Assembly: GCA_021014325.1 (NCBI GenBank)
Contig: CM037466.1
Location: 13,604,765 to 13,668,764, forward strand
DNA length: 64,000 bases
Reading direction: 5' to 3'
Source of the DNA: Plazaster borealis
Lineage: Eukaryota; Echinodermata; Asteroidea; Forcipulatida; Labidiasteridae
Shown: positions 54,301-63,085 of the stretch, piece by piece
Numbering within the stretch: the first letter of the stretch is position 1
Layout of the letters: each line of letters starts with the position of its first letter
Position numbers and translations under genes: made by a program
The notes under the pieces: model-generated
The model's database searches: none
Seen by the model: only the letters and a program-made list of their open reading frames with translations
What the model was told of the DNA's origin: nothing

Positions 54301-54880
54301 TATTTTACTGAGAAATGGGAGTGAGCGTTGAAATGACAGATTATGGGCCACCCGTTGACGTGCATACAATAATTGGGGGAACACTCAAGTTAGGGAAAAA
54401 ACATCCTTACAATAGCAAAAACACAGGCCTGTAATATTTTTTTCTTTGGGGGTGGGGAGCCAATATGAAATAAAATGTACATCGGCGCATTAGCGCCGCC
54501 CGTCGCGCAGTGACGCGGGGTAATTGGAATGTTTTTGAAAATGAAGGCCCTATTCAAGCCATTTGGTCCACTTTGTGCCATTTTTGGGTTTTTTTTTTAT
54601 TTTTTTATTTTTTTTTTTTATAACTTTTTCTTATTCTTTATTTTTTTATTTTTGGGACTTTTTTTTGGGGGGGGGCGTCCGCCCCGCCCCCCTAGTTACG
54701 GGACTGCAAAGACAACTATTTACGAAATACCTGCTCTGTGTTACTTCGTTCGGAAGGCGGGACAAAACATGACCTGTCATAGTCATTGCTTGGTGCCTCG
54801 TTAAGTTGAGGTGACACGGTTGGTAACCACGACGCTGTGACAACCATAACGATGGCTGCTACTACGATTGACGATGACAT
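42373..54880 (-). CDS. EGF / four-Ig / transmembrane / TIR receptor, 13 exons, 882 aa
   Basis: Exons (minus): 54731-54880, 52942-53038, 51514-51660, 51194-51403, 49726-49854, 48311-48485, 47654-47775, 46703-47008, 45648-45956, 44783-45052, 44131-44277, 43294-43434, 42373-42818. All splice sites are GT-AG, and nearly all introns after exon 2 are phase 1. Residues 1-25 are a signal peptide; 26-201 are not recognised; 202-244 are one eight-cysteine EGF module ([11 protein letters not shown]...[12 protein letters not shown]). Ig1 is 245-343 (two exons), Ig2 344-445, Ig3 446-548 and Ig4 549-638. The TM helix is about 647-670 with a juxtamembrane [15 protein letters not shown] reminiscent of the IL-1 receptor family. 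The TIR domain is about 690-840: box 1 FDIFISYKS, box 2/BB loop [19 protein letters not shown] as in Toll-like receptors, and box 3 FW. It is probably an innate immune or developmental receptor signalling through TIR adaptors (inference). The EGF module plus N-terminal region resembles the Tie receptor layout. Confidence 0.9.
42935..43215. mobile_element. Inverted pair of tRNA-derived SINE heads
   Basis: Left unit (minus) holds TTTAGCTCAGTTGGTAGAGC and B-box GGTTCAAATCCC. The right unit (plus) holds TAGATAGCTCAGTTTGTAGAGC-type A-box and GGCTCAAATCCC. Between them 'ggcggtctcactattttgtca' and its inverse, and 'gttcgggg / ccccgaac', complete a near-perfect palindrome. It lies in the intron between the two TIR exons. 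Confidence 0.8.
43659..44050. mobile_element. R2 MITE, inverted, in a receptor intron
   Basis: Contains 'gaaatttcatttcaaaagg', 'gaagaataatcc', 'ttgtatacatttatgta' and 'ccttaccaagtaagttttta', the inverse of the copies at 1-310 and 7443-8004. The internal 'gagaaaagtttcatgcatgaaacgtttctc' hairpin (about 43855-43884) is symmetrical. Confidence 0.75.
44308..44656 (-). mobile_element. SINE S1, long copy
   Basis: Tail 'cttcttatatagcgctcata', body 'aagctaaatcaatcacaaga' and 'ggtgaagagaagcaattatg', and a tRNA-like head with inverted B-box GGGATTCGAGCCC and 'accactcggcca'. Close relative at 61596-61845. Confidence 0.75.
45060..45640. other. Receptor intron 9
   Basis: A G9 tract at 45152-45160 and diverged R1-like pieces ('ccctctgaagtaaagtc', 'acatgctgaagac') but no clean element. 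The plus frame at 45506-45784 is antisense shadow of exon 9. Confidence 0.4.
47361..47500. mobile_element. R6 palindromic element, copy 3
   Basis: ACACTAGGTGGCAGTAGACT left, AAGTCTGCTGCCACCTAGAG right. The left core ACTAGGTGGCAG is the closest of the eight arms to a CTCF-like motif. In the receptor intron between exons 8 and 7. Confidence 0.8.
47880..48270. other. Receptor intron 6
   Basis: GC-richer stretch with 'cttgtcagcatgtgctgg' and 'ccacggtggcaatgcaacca', related to 39840-39900. The minus frame through it is not expected to be coding: it runs past the acceptor of exon 7 and has no domain. Confidence 0.45.
48520..49620. other. Receptor intron 5, left part
   Basis: The plus frame at 48640-48984 and others overlap but show no recognised protein. 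The segment 48640-49030 has no clear repeat identity. Treated as non-coding. Confidence 0.4.
49618..49678. repeat. Foldback hairpin
   Basis: GTCTGGACTATTCCATTTCA pairs with TGAAATGGAATAGTCCAGAT (first/last bases approximate); short loop 'ctcgacgaagccaagg'. In receptor intron 5, 50 bp from the EGF exon donor side. Confidence 0.75.
50215..50338 (-). mobile_element. tRNA-derived SINE S3
   Basis: Read on the minus strand: GGATCAGGGTGGCTCAGTGG (A-box region) then CCCCGGTTCGAATCCCACC (B-box), followed by a body with 'gtggattgcatgtggattgg'. Flanking (AATA)n/(TTTA)n runs at 50068-50098 and 50338-50370. Confidence 0.75.
50590..50932. repeat. R16 dispersed repeat, copy 2 (inverted)
   Basis: Inverse of 5169-5521. 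Ends with 'caatttgcata'-type flank and retains the open frame [20 protein letters not shown]...FHINPR on the minus strand. Confidence 0.75.
51799..52645. repeat. R14 inverted-repeat element with an R1 insert
   Basis: Left block GAGGTCAAATTCAGTTTTGTG and right block CACAAAACTGAATTTGACC are inverses. Around them 'aaaacggtg/ttaacgtg' pairs occur. The R1 copy D occupies 52145-52511. A half copy of R14 is at 7341-7410. Confidence 0.6.
52145..52511. mobile_element. R1 MITE copy D, nested
   Basis: Right end CAGTGCCT followed by TTAA 52512-52515; left end eroded after TTAA 52141-52144. The central hairpin is partly replaced by 'aagacttcgtggcctgaagc'. Confidence 0.75.
53100..54010. other. Receptor intron 1, left part
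   Basis: Low-complexity CT/GG-rich tracts at 53860-53955. Minus frames at 53697-54194 are not supported as exons: no phase-compatible splice sites or domain were found. Confidence 0.4.
54008..54064. repeat. Foldback hairpin
   Basis: TGCACTGAGCATGGAGGAAGG pairs imperfectly with CCTTCCTCCATGCACTGAGG (each shown approximately). In receptor intron 1. Confidence 0.65.
54185..54730. other. Receptor intron 1, right part
   Basis: A 'aaggtcatgacgtagtggt' direct repeat (54204 and 54227) and a T-rich/G-rich low-complexity tract at 54580-54690 directly downstream of the exon 1 donor. Nothing coding. Confidence 0.45.
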
Positions 54881-54884
54881 CTTT

Positions 54885-55548
54885 TTTTCACGAGTTGCTT
54901 CTCTTTTACATCTACAGAAAACATTAATTTTGCAATAGTGAGAAGGTTTGCCGAAACAATAAATGGTCTCCGTAAAATGTATGCAGTTCACTTGGAAATT
55001 GTTCCCGTTTGTCACACACAGCTTTCTACTGAAAATACACCTCCAATGCGGTGGTGCAGTAGTCTACTTCGACCCAAAGTTGTTGTAAAGTAAATGTACA
55101 CACGTCATTTATCATAAAATCATGAAAATCATTTGTTGAGAAAAATTGCGGGAAATGGTGTGTCACTATATGTCATGTTGTTTCACGTCCTATATCTATA
55201 GTCCTATACAAAAAAGTTACGATTTTGCTTTAACTAAATCGAAAGCACAACTTACTTTTTTGGAGACACCTTTCTGCAACACTCATTTGGACATAAAATG
55301 GCGTCTGGGGTAGGTGGATGGGCTATGGCAAACATTGTGGTCACACTTCAATGCCACTCGTAAAGGGGAGAACCTATGTCTGGCTATCACATAGACAAGC
55401 ACGTATAACCCAAGCCCAATGTTGGCGGCTGTCATGAATGAACGGCTCTGGAGAGCTATTGTGCAGGTAATAGCCCTGCCCAGTATGGCACCCGTTAGTG
55501 GCACATGAACCTGGGTCTTATAATAATAATATCGACTATTATATAGAG
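54885..55548. other. Upstream region of the receptor gene
   Basis: Contains the receptor's 5' UTR and presumptive promoter on the minus strand; the ATG at 54880 follows 'aaaaaaag'. No TATA box was assigned. The transposon begins at 55553. Confidence 0.35.
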
Positions 55549-55658
55549 CAATAGACCTTATGCGTCTGACGTCACACGTTTGGATTCGTGGGGGGCCGCC
55601 ATTTTTGAGGTCAAACCGCACTGCACTCTGACATGTACGTCCGTCGTGTGTGCGGGAT

Positions 55659-57244
55659 ATGTCGTGCAGGTTTCGTGCACGTCTGTGTGTTTCGTTCGTT
55701 TCATTCGATAAAGTTTTGTCTTTATCTTTAAAACTGGTGTATTGTTGCTGTGTGGTTGGTTGTTCAAACCGTAGAAATGGAAAAGGAGACCTTTCTTTCC
55801 ACAGTATACCAGCAGTGGTTGAAACTAACGGCGAACAAGTCGCAACATTATCCAGCCACAGACGTTTGAAATGGTTGACCAACATCAAACGAGACAGCTG
55901 GTCGCCGTCGAAGTTTTCAAGAGTGTGTTCAGCCCACTTCATATCAGGTTAGCCTAAATTTCCTTTGCTCGTCATACGTGAAACCATACGCCCCAGCAAA
56001 CCTACATGCAAGCCCCATTACTTACAAACTCAAATGGTTGACTAGTGACTCCACTTCACTTTCTTGATACTTAAATATTGCTTGACATTGATAACTTTCA
56101 GTTCACATTACAGTACCAAGTGGTGTTGAATAACGTTATGATTGATGATTAGACTCAGACTGGGTGTATGCATGCATGGAGGTTTTGTACCTCCATGATG
56201 CACTGCTGGTAATGCACAGCCGGGCGTTTACCCACATGCTTAGCTCTTGTCGTGTACCATAGGCTTAGCCCTAAGACTAAGAGCTACGGTCAGGTCTGTC
56301 ATGTCTGTGTGGAAATATGGGTCAACAATGGTCCATTTTTAATGTTCCCAATCGCATTGTCGTTTCACACATGGTTATTCAACATTTACATGTTAAATTT
56401 AAATAAATTGGATTTCTGCTGATGACGTGGATGAGATAAAAGTGCATTTTGTTTTTGTCGTGTTTATTTCAATTTTGACTTTGAGGCAAAAAGTTTAATT
56501 TGTACACACAAATTTAAATAAAACAGTAACTTTTGTGGACAATTAACAACATTTCTCAGCTTTTTTGATAACCATGAAAAGAGTTTAGTATCTCGGCGCA
56601 AACGAAAAAGGGCTGTGCTTACTTGGATATACCCTCATTTTACTATTTACCTCTTGCTTTTCAAATTAATTTAATATTAATTGAAACTTTAAACTGTAGT
56701 GTATGCAAATAAGGCCAAGTTCGCGCAACGACCATTTGTCGACTAGCGGTCAATATTGCTGGTACTCGTGCTCAAGAACATCAGGTTGGGTACCAGGCAG
56801 GGTCAGGGGATGAGTTTGTAATTGTAGGGGGCAAGTTGGCCAGTGGGTGAGTTTGTAAGGGACGAATTGACCTGACCAGCATTCGATCTGACTCCCCACT
56901 GTAATACATTTTTATAAACATTTACTTAATAACTATGGACTGGCTCCATCTTCTTATGTACGTGTTATGAATGGAAATAATTTATTTCCCTTTTTTTAAT
57001 CTTCAGATTCATATTGTACACCATACTAGCACATGCTGATTTATATCATTTGTACATATTTCTTGCAGGAAAGCCTGCTGCATTGTTCGACTATGATGAT
57101 CCAGATTGGGCACCAACACAAAATATGGCCCATAATAGTGCAGCACTTGGAGCTTCGACCTCGAGGTCAAGATACCTCCGACTGAAGGTGCGCAAAAAGA
57201 ATAGGTGGATTGCAATTAACGCCATCTGTGATGTCAATTTCTAA
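55659..57244 (+). CDS. THAP zinc-finger protein, possibly a truncated transposase
   Basis: Two exons, 55659-55947 and 57069-57244, phase 1 intron (tcag/gttagc, tgcag/gaaag), 154 residues. The C2CH THAP finger is clear: CCVVGCSNRRN (Cys pair at 31/35), the conserved tryptophan in RLKWLTNIKR, CSAHF (Cys-x2-His), and then KPAALFDYDDPDWAPTQNM, the usual post-finger block. About 30 residues precede the finger, so the true start may be in an upstream exon; the ATG used is the first in frame within the sequence shown. After the finger the frame ends within 60 residues without a DDE catalytic domain. The exon might end earlier at a weak donor (AAG/GTGCGC near 57186), but no further exon exists before the convergent gene. 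It lies inside the 6.0-kb transposon, whose left end is 94 bp upstream. Confidence 0.75.
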
Positions 57245-57317
57245 TTTGGCTTTGCAGCTGCATCAAGTGCTCTAATTTCAAAAGCAACTTCGAGTTGCTT
57301 ACCAACCAATCACTTAA

Positions 57318-57464
57318 AGACTTTATGAAATTCTTGTGTGCAAGTTGCGTGTGTGCCATACGCAGAACTTACACAGAACATACATTTTGGGCGCTCAAAC
57401 ATGAGCCGTCATTGCCACAAAGATGGCCGATTCCCTCATAGTTGACGTCATGTGCAATCCGTCT
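57318..57464. mobile_element. R4-like MITE inside the 6-kb transposon
   Basis: Ends AGACTTTATGAAAT and inverse ...GTCATGTGCAATCCGTCT, with 'caaagatggccg' and TTGACGTCA inside. It fills most of the gap between the THAP and YqaJ genes, where a transposase catalytic domain would be expected. Confidence 0.65.
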
Positions 57465-57500
57465 TTAAGTCACAGTTTTAACACACTCATCTGAACAACG

Positions 57501-58862
57501 CTACTCTTCAGTGCGCTGCTTTGTACTTGTATTTGCTCCCAGCTTATGTTTTCTTGATTTTGAAAACTTTGGTAGTTTTCTGCAATGGGGACAGTACCAC
57601 TTACCCTTTGGAGGCACCCGCATCATGAGGCATTCCATGTGAAACCAACCAATAGAACACAATTTGTTGTCACATGCCACCATGTCACCAAATGAGGGGC
57701 GCTCACAGAAGCACCAACTAGTGTTGGGATCGTCTTCCGCTGACACAGACTCCTCCTCTACATGTACAGGAACATCTACAATGCCATTTGACTCAACCGG
57801 TTTTCTTGTCTGCCACTTCCCTACTAATTCTGGGAGGATTCCAGTTTTAAAAAAATGTGTTACTGCTGGTAAATTATACCTCAAAAAATCATTATCCCGT
57901 TCTACTTCTTGTACAATCAGCTCATTAGTCCAAAGAACAAAAACACAGACATTTACATTGCAAACATTCAACTGGGCCTGCACCTGATAATAATATGGGT
58001 GTTCTTTTTTTAATTGCCATAGCCCATCGACCTTCTTTACACAAAGATTTTTTGTATCCTTGTCCTCATTTGGAAGCCCTTCACGGTAGCAGTACGGGCA
58101 CTTCACTTCAATCAGCCTGGGTTTGCAACACTCACATTTCAGGATGCCATCAGGGGTGGCTCCAAGGTGTGGAAGATTGGGATTGATGATAAATCCGCAA
58201 TCTTCCACAACCAGATCTTTGTGGTGTGAGCTTAGCTGAGCTACACACTTCCTTCTAGTGAGTTTTTCGTGCTCACATCCCCACCTGGAAAAAAATAAAA
58301 ATAAAATAAAATAAATAAGGCCCATCTACAGTAGTGCTGACAGAAATGTACATGGTTTCCTAGTCACTCCTTTTTGTACACTTTACAAAAAAAGAAACAA
58401 AATTATCTTTGAGCAAACGGATTTTAATCCAACTTGTTAAAATGTTTACTATATTAAAAAAAGGCTAAATGTGAAGCTTGTAATTAGTCACTTTAAATTC
58501 TTCCATTCCACTGGAGTTTGAAGAATGTCAAGACTTGATTTCATTTACTGCCGTACCTTGTTGCAGCTGTAGAAAAGCGATATGCCTCAGGGTGGCATAT
58601 TTTCTTGATCAGACTGGGTGATGGCATTGCAGGGTTCGTCTTCACAGCACTGTGGAACACGGAGGCAGTGATCCGTCCTGCACGGTGCTGAAACCAAACC
58701 TTGCTTGAAGCCTGGTCGCGAGTTCGGGATTCTAGTTCCTTACACTGCTCATCTGTAATCTGGAATGACTGAAACATGTACAGTATAGTTTTTAATTTTG
58801 AGGTGCTTTGGGGTATTTTACATGAAGCGCCATATAAATGCCTTTTATTATTATTATTATTA

Positions 58863-58896
<34 letters not shown>

Positions 58897-61127
58897 GTGA
58901 CTGCTGACTGGCATGCCAACTGAACAGTGAATTAAACGCACCTGGGCAGTTGGCAATAACTTGGCTTACCTGAGAAGTATCAAAAAGGTTGGTACAGTTT
59001 TGGAGAAGCTCTGCAAAATTCCATTTGAGGGCATCTGGGTTGTAAAGCATGCTGAGAGGCTTTGGTAATTTGCCAGTAGCACTCAAGGGTACATACTCCC
59101 TAGCGTAGTCATCCAGAATATGGTGCAGGACTGGTTTGGTTGATGCAATGGCACTGTGGAATGACGCCAGTTCTTCTGTAGTTGGCTTGGCTATGTCCTT
59201 GGAAGCCTGAGTATGCTGTGATGGCTGTCCCTTCTTCTTTTTCATTGTGGGGCTTGTAGAGTCAATTGTGCTTATCTTAGCAGCAGAAACCTTTTATCAG
59301 TTTTAGAAGAACAATAAGAAATTTTAAGTGAATTTCTCAGAAAAAAACATCTTGTCATGAAATGTGCATCTGCTTTTACTGGATCAAACTAAGAATAACA
59401 CATCCTGGTCTCTAAAATGGAAATAGCCAAGCAAAGCGCAGATTTTGTTCCCAAGAGAAACATACAATCAGGGAAAAAGTAGAAAAGGGGGTAAATTAAG
59501 TGTATAAACTCATGAATAGTAAATATTCTGGTGAGCAAAAATTAGTTGTGCCTGGCTACTTTTTGTGCTTCAGCAGCTCTATGAAATTGGGCCCTGGTAA
59601 TCCTTTAAAAGTTTAATGCATCCACACAAAAATCCTGATCAATAAGTATGAATGTCTGTTGAGTATAAAAATCAAAAACAACTGGAATTGAAAAGTAAAA
59701 CAAAACACAATGTACAGTAACTCACGTCCCGTTTTGAAGGTAGCCACACACATGTCTGGGAAGTGCAAGCATCCAGCCCTGTCAATTTCCTTTGCTCATT
59801 TGCACTGATGACACATGTAATCAGGGCTGCCACATGAGAACACGCCTCACCAAGGCTAGATTTAAAGTATGAGAAGTACAATAACTCACATTATAAATCA
59901 AATATGATGAGAAACATTGGAGAATGTGAATCTTGTGTAATATGTTTTTAATATCATTCCAACCATTTGGCGATCACATCCACCTCATTCACTCCAAGAC
60001 AAAGACGCAAATGACTTATGCTGATCAAGGGAGCCTGAAAATTTGACTTTTTCTGAAAAGATAAATTCTTACCCTGCCATGCATGTGCAGTGAGCTGACA
60101 CAATTTCTCCACTCTTCTCTGCCACAAACCATGGAAGTAAAGGTGTTGCTGTCATGCGCTGGCTGTGCTTGACCCTACCCAGGATAAGATACCTCGTCTC
60201 CCCATGTTTACTGTTGAAAGCTTTGAGGCGCATGTCATGTACCCATCCAGCCTGCATAAAGCTATCTGACCCCGTCATTGATTTCCATGCCTTGGTATAA
60301 AAAACACAAAATGAAGACCTTATTAATGCCTGTGATGAAACCGGTGATGCATAACAAGTAGGAAAATATCTTTTTAGTTTTTTAAATACTATTCTCTGAA
60401 TAAATAACACTTGAAAATTGAATTTATTTATGAATCTGACACTATTGTCAAGCAGAAATATAACTTTGAGGTCAGTAATCAATGTGCAGTGAAAATCTTC
60501 CTACAAGCCACCTGTTTTGTATTTAATAGGCATGCACAAAATGCCTCTTAAAATGCACTTTTCCTGTTTGGTGGGGAAAATGTTTTGTTTTTAAAATGAG
60601 CTAAAAAAGAAACGAGCCATAACACAAATTTAAAAATGTGTATTTTTCCTTTTTGGTAATAATTGCTCACCTAGGCCTAGTCCTTCAAAGAAATAAAGGC
60701 CGAGAACACTTTTAAGCTTAACGTAAGGGGGCCTACATGTTAACGTTTAGGTGTTTACGTGGACTCACTCTTAAACATTTGTCACAATGATTTATGTTTA
60801 TTGATTTTGTTATTAAATGTTTCGTGGACTCACTCGTAAAAATTTGTCACATGATTTATGATTAATGATTTGTTTTATTTGTTAACTTCTGGAGTTAAAA
60901 AAACTTACCCGCATTTCTTCACGTGTGTGCTGGCTCGGTGTCGACATGAGGTAAACAAACATATCACTCCACTTGACTTCAGGTATGGTAACGGGCGACG
61001 CATCAAGGTCCTTCTTGTCCAGATCATAGGGATCTTTTTCCAGTTCGCAAGCGCTCAGTTTCTCCAAATACCAAGCCTTCTCAGCACCTGGGAGTTCTTC
61101 CCCGTACTTGAATAAAAAGCAATTCAT
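57501..61127 (-). CDS. SWIM / YqaJ-type nuclease / PHD-finger protein, six exons, 627 aa
   Basis: Exons (minus): 60909-61127, 60073-60290, 59726-59855, 58970-59290, 58557-58768, 57501-58284. All are GT-AG with consistent phases. A SWIM zinc finger spans exons 2-3 (HCTCMAG then GEACSHVAALI, pattern CxC...CxH). A YqaJ-like PD-(D/E)xK nuclease spans exons 5-6: FQHRAGRITAS, WGCEHEKL, GATPDG with the catalytic Asp, and LIEVKCP with the Glu-x-Lys pair. A PHD finger follows at the C-terminus (WCFCERPSFGDMVACDNKLC, GWFHMECL, WYCPHC) with the Cys4-His-Cys3 pattern, then a basic tail. YqaJ nucleases are phage-type exonucleases/recombinases; here the gene lies within transposon ends, so a role in transposition or recombination is inferred. 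No frameshift or premature stop is seen. It converges on the THAP gene. Confidence 0.88.
58780..58900. repeat. (TTA)n microsatellite on a retroposon tail, in the YqaJ gene intron 4
   Basis: ATTATTATT units with one GTT interruption at 58848-58896, preceded by 'gcgccatataaatgcctttt', a sequence typical of LINE/SINE 3' ends. An unspliced frame through it would encode poly-Asn, but donor 58969 and acceptor 58769 remove it. Confidence 0.75.
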
Positions 61128-61236
61128 TGTGCACAAACGAAAACACCCTCACCACGAATATGAAAAGGGTAAACAAAGAAAGTTGCGCAACAATTCCCAC
61201 GGTCAAATCACACGTCATGCACGATTTGTATACAAT
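61128..61236 (-). promoter_or_regulatory. Presumed YqaJ gene 5' region
   Basis: Only about 110 bp separate the ATG at 61127 from the R5 MITE. No core motif is recognised. The promoter must lie here, in R5 or in the transposon's right end. Confidence 0.3.
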
Positions 61237-61456
61237 AGACCCTTCCCATGAAATATGTAAATTGCACATCGCGCGTGCGCACTAACACTTTGGTTGGCAA
61301 AATGATGGAACAACGCTCCTTTTTGTGTGGGGCTGATAGTCGCGTGACGCAGAAGCGTTTGCGCGTCTGCTTAGTGCACATCTCTATGGCGTTTGCCAAC
61401 CAATAGGGTCTGTACGCATGCGTGAATGTAATTAGCATATTTCATGGGAAGGGTCT
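61237..61456. mobile_element. R5 MITE (AT target site)
   Basis: Perfect ends AGACCCTTCCCATGAAATAT / ATATTTCATGGGAAGGGTCT with AT on both sides. GC-rich interior with 'ggttggcaaa / tttgccaacc' inner repeat. Nested inside the 6.0-kb transposon. Confidence 0.85.
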
Positions 61457-61595
61457 ATTGTATAACATCGTTGAGTTGACCTCAAACATGGCCGCTCAGC
61501 CGTGTTCGTGCGGTTGCTAGCGCGTCGCGTATCGCGCGTGACGTCAACGCATATCCTCTATTCCAAAGAATGATCATTGCGCTTCAAACATTATT

Positions 61596-61845
61596 TTCCC
61601 TGGGCCCTGGAGAGTATACAGCCTGTGCTGCCAAGTATGTAGCGCACTAAGCTAAATCAATCACAAGAACCATCTCTGCCCTCACAGTAGGCCTATACCC
61701 ATTTACCCCTTGGTGATGAGAAGCAGTTGTAGTGTCTTGCTCAAGGACACAAGTGTCATGACTGGGATTCGAACCCACACCTCGATGACTCAGCAACCAG
61801 AACTTGAGCCCGATGCACTAAACCGTTCGGTCACGACACGCCAGG
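61596..61845 (-). mobile_element. SINE S1
   Basis: 'gtatgtagcgcactaagcta', 'aagtgtcatgactggg', inverted B-box GGGATTCGAACCC and 'aaaccgttcggtcacgacac' match 44308-44656. It sits directly outside the right end of the transposon. Confidence 0.75.
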
Positions 61846-61898
61846 CAGACTTTCTACACAACGCAATGGAAGATAGCATAGGCTAAAATCTAGGACCA

Positions 61899-62050
61899 AT
61901 TTCATGGAGCTGCTTAAGCAGAAAATTATGCTTAACAACCTTTAGCTAAAGCAAAGCAGGATACCAGTCATAGATTGCACATGTGAGATTATTTTGGCTG
62001 GTAACCTTATTCTGGTAAGCATAATTTTGTTGTGCTTAGCTACTTGGGCC
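61899..62050. mobile_element. R7 element
   Basis: CCAATTTCATGGAGCTGC left, 'ggctggtaaccttattctgg' in the middle, right end truncated at 'cttgggccct'. Confidence 0.7.
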
Positions 62051-62114
62051 CTGGGGAAAATGACATTGTACGATCATCAACACCGTCCCGGGAATTACGT
62101 TTTCAACTTCCAAT

Positions 62115-62195
62115 AGACCCCTTGCATATGACATCACACGCCAAAACAGCGCCCTCACTGAGGTCAAAGGAAGACCTATCATTTGCAAGGGGTCT
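62115..62195. mobile_element. R4 MITE, internally deleted (81 bp)
   Basis: AGACCCCTTGCATATGACAT and inverse ATTTGCAAGGGGTCT with AT on both sides; keeps 'gcgccctcactgaggtcaaa' but lacks the centre and right half. Confidence 0.85.
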
Positions 62196-62329
62196 ATACC
62201 TCACAGGAACATAAATATCGACAGTCCACCCTCAAACCATGTTCAACCGATGAAATTACAACGATAATGCATATTAATACATATTTCGTATTGTATACAA
62301 ATTCACAAACGAATGGTTCAATACATTAA

Positions 62330-62683
62330 AGGCACTAAATTGCCAAAGACCAGTGTTCTCACTTGGTGTATCCCAACATATGCATAAAATAACAAGCCTG
62401 TGAAAATTTGGGCTCAATTGGTCATCGAAGTTGCAAGAAAATGATGAAATAAAAAAAACACCCTTTTTGTACAAATTTGTGTGCTTTCAGATGGGAATAA
62501 AAACTTCTTGCAAGAAGTGTTTATTATTTTAGTGAGAAATAACCTCTTTCTCAAAAACTACGTTACTTCAGAGGGAGTCGTTTCCTACAATGTTTTATAC
62601 TATCAACAGCTCTCCTTACTTGTTACCAAGTAGTTTTTATGCTTATATTTGTTTCGAGTCATTACCAAACGTGAACGATACCT
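62330..62683. mobile_element. R1 MITE copy E
   Basis: TTAA at 62326-62329 and 62684-62687, same orientation as copy B. Central CTTCTTGCAAGAAG hairpin retained. Confidence 0.85.
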
Positions 62684-62689
62684 TTAAAG

Positions 62690-63080
62690 AGCCTCCACTA
62701 AACAAAGAACCCACAAACAGTAAAGAAACCGAAATAAAATAACAAGTTAACGAGATTGTCGCAAGTGTACTTATTTTAATTGATTAGATAAAGAATAGTA
62801 TAGACAAAAGGTAGAATGTATAGTTATGGTTTGCAATCAACATATACACATATTTTAACTGCGAACTTCAATATCACTATTACAAATAAAATAAAATCTC
62901 TTAAAAGCGGGTTTTTTTGTTTGTTATCACGGTGTTTACATAGTTATTTTAATTCACAGTCAACACACAGCTAATATAATCTTGACCTTTTAACCATCAT
63001 CGCTAGCATAAGAAGGATCAAAGATTGCATAACCAACATTGGTCTCCTTTAAAAATAATGGAGATCCAAGATGAACGATA
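62690..63080. other. AT-rich spacer
   Basis: No gene, RNA or known repeat recognised. Confidence 0.4.
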
Positions 63081-63085
63081 ATATC

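Larger units (their letters stand above)
55553..61559. mobile_element. 6.0-kb TIR DNA transposon carrying THAP and YqaJ/SWIM/PHD genes
   Basis: The left end reads AGACCTTATGCG then TCTGACGTCAC; the right end, inverted, reads AGAGGATATGCGT then TGACGTCAC. Both are flanked by AT (55551-55552, 61560-61561). Subterminal sequence also matches: 'gccgccatttttgaggtcaa' at the left and, inverted, 'gcggccatgtttgaggtcaa' at the right. Two convergent genes fill the interior. From memory, the ISL2EU superfamily of eukaryotic transposons combines a THAP-bearing transposase, a YqaJ-type nuclease and 2-bp target duplications; that placement needs checking. No DDE domain is seen here. Shorter elements R3, R4 and R5 in this window share the same termini. 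Confidence 0.75.

Noticed and set aside
58790..58970. Poly-asparagine segment within the YqaJ protein
   Set aside because: Good donor (58969-58968) and acceptor (58770-58769) sites remove it as an intron, and its sequence is a retroposon tail with a microsatellite.
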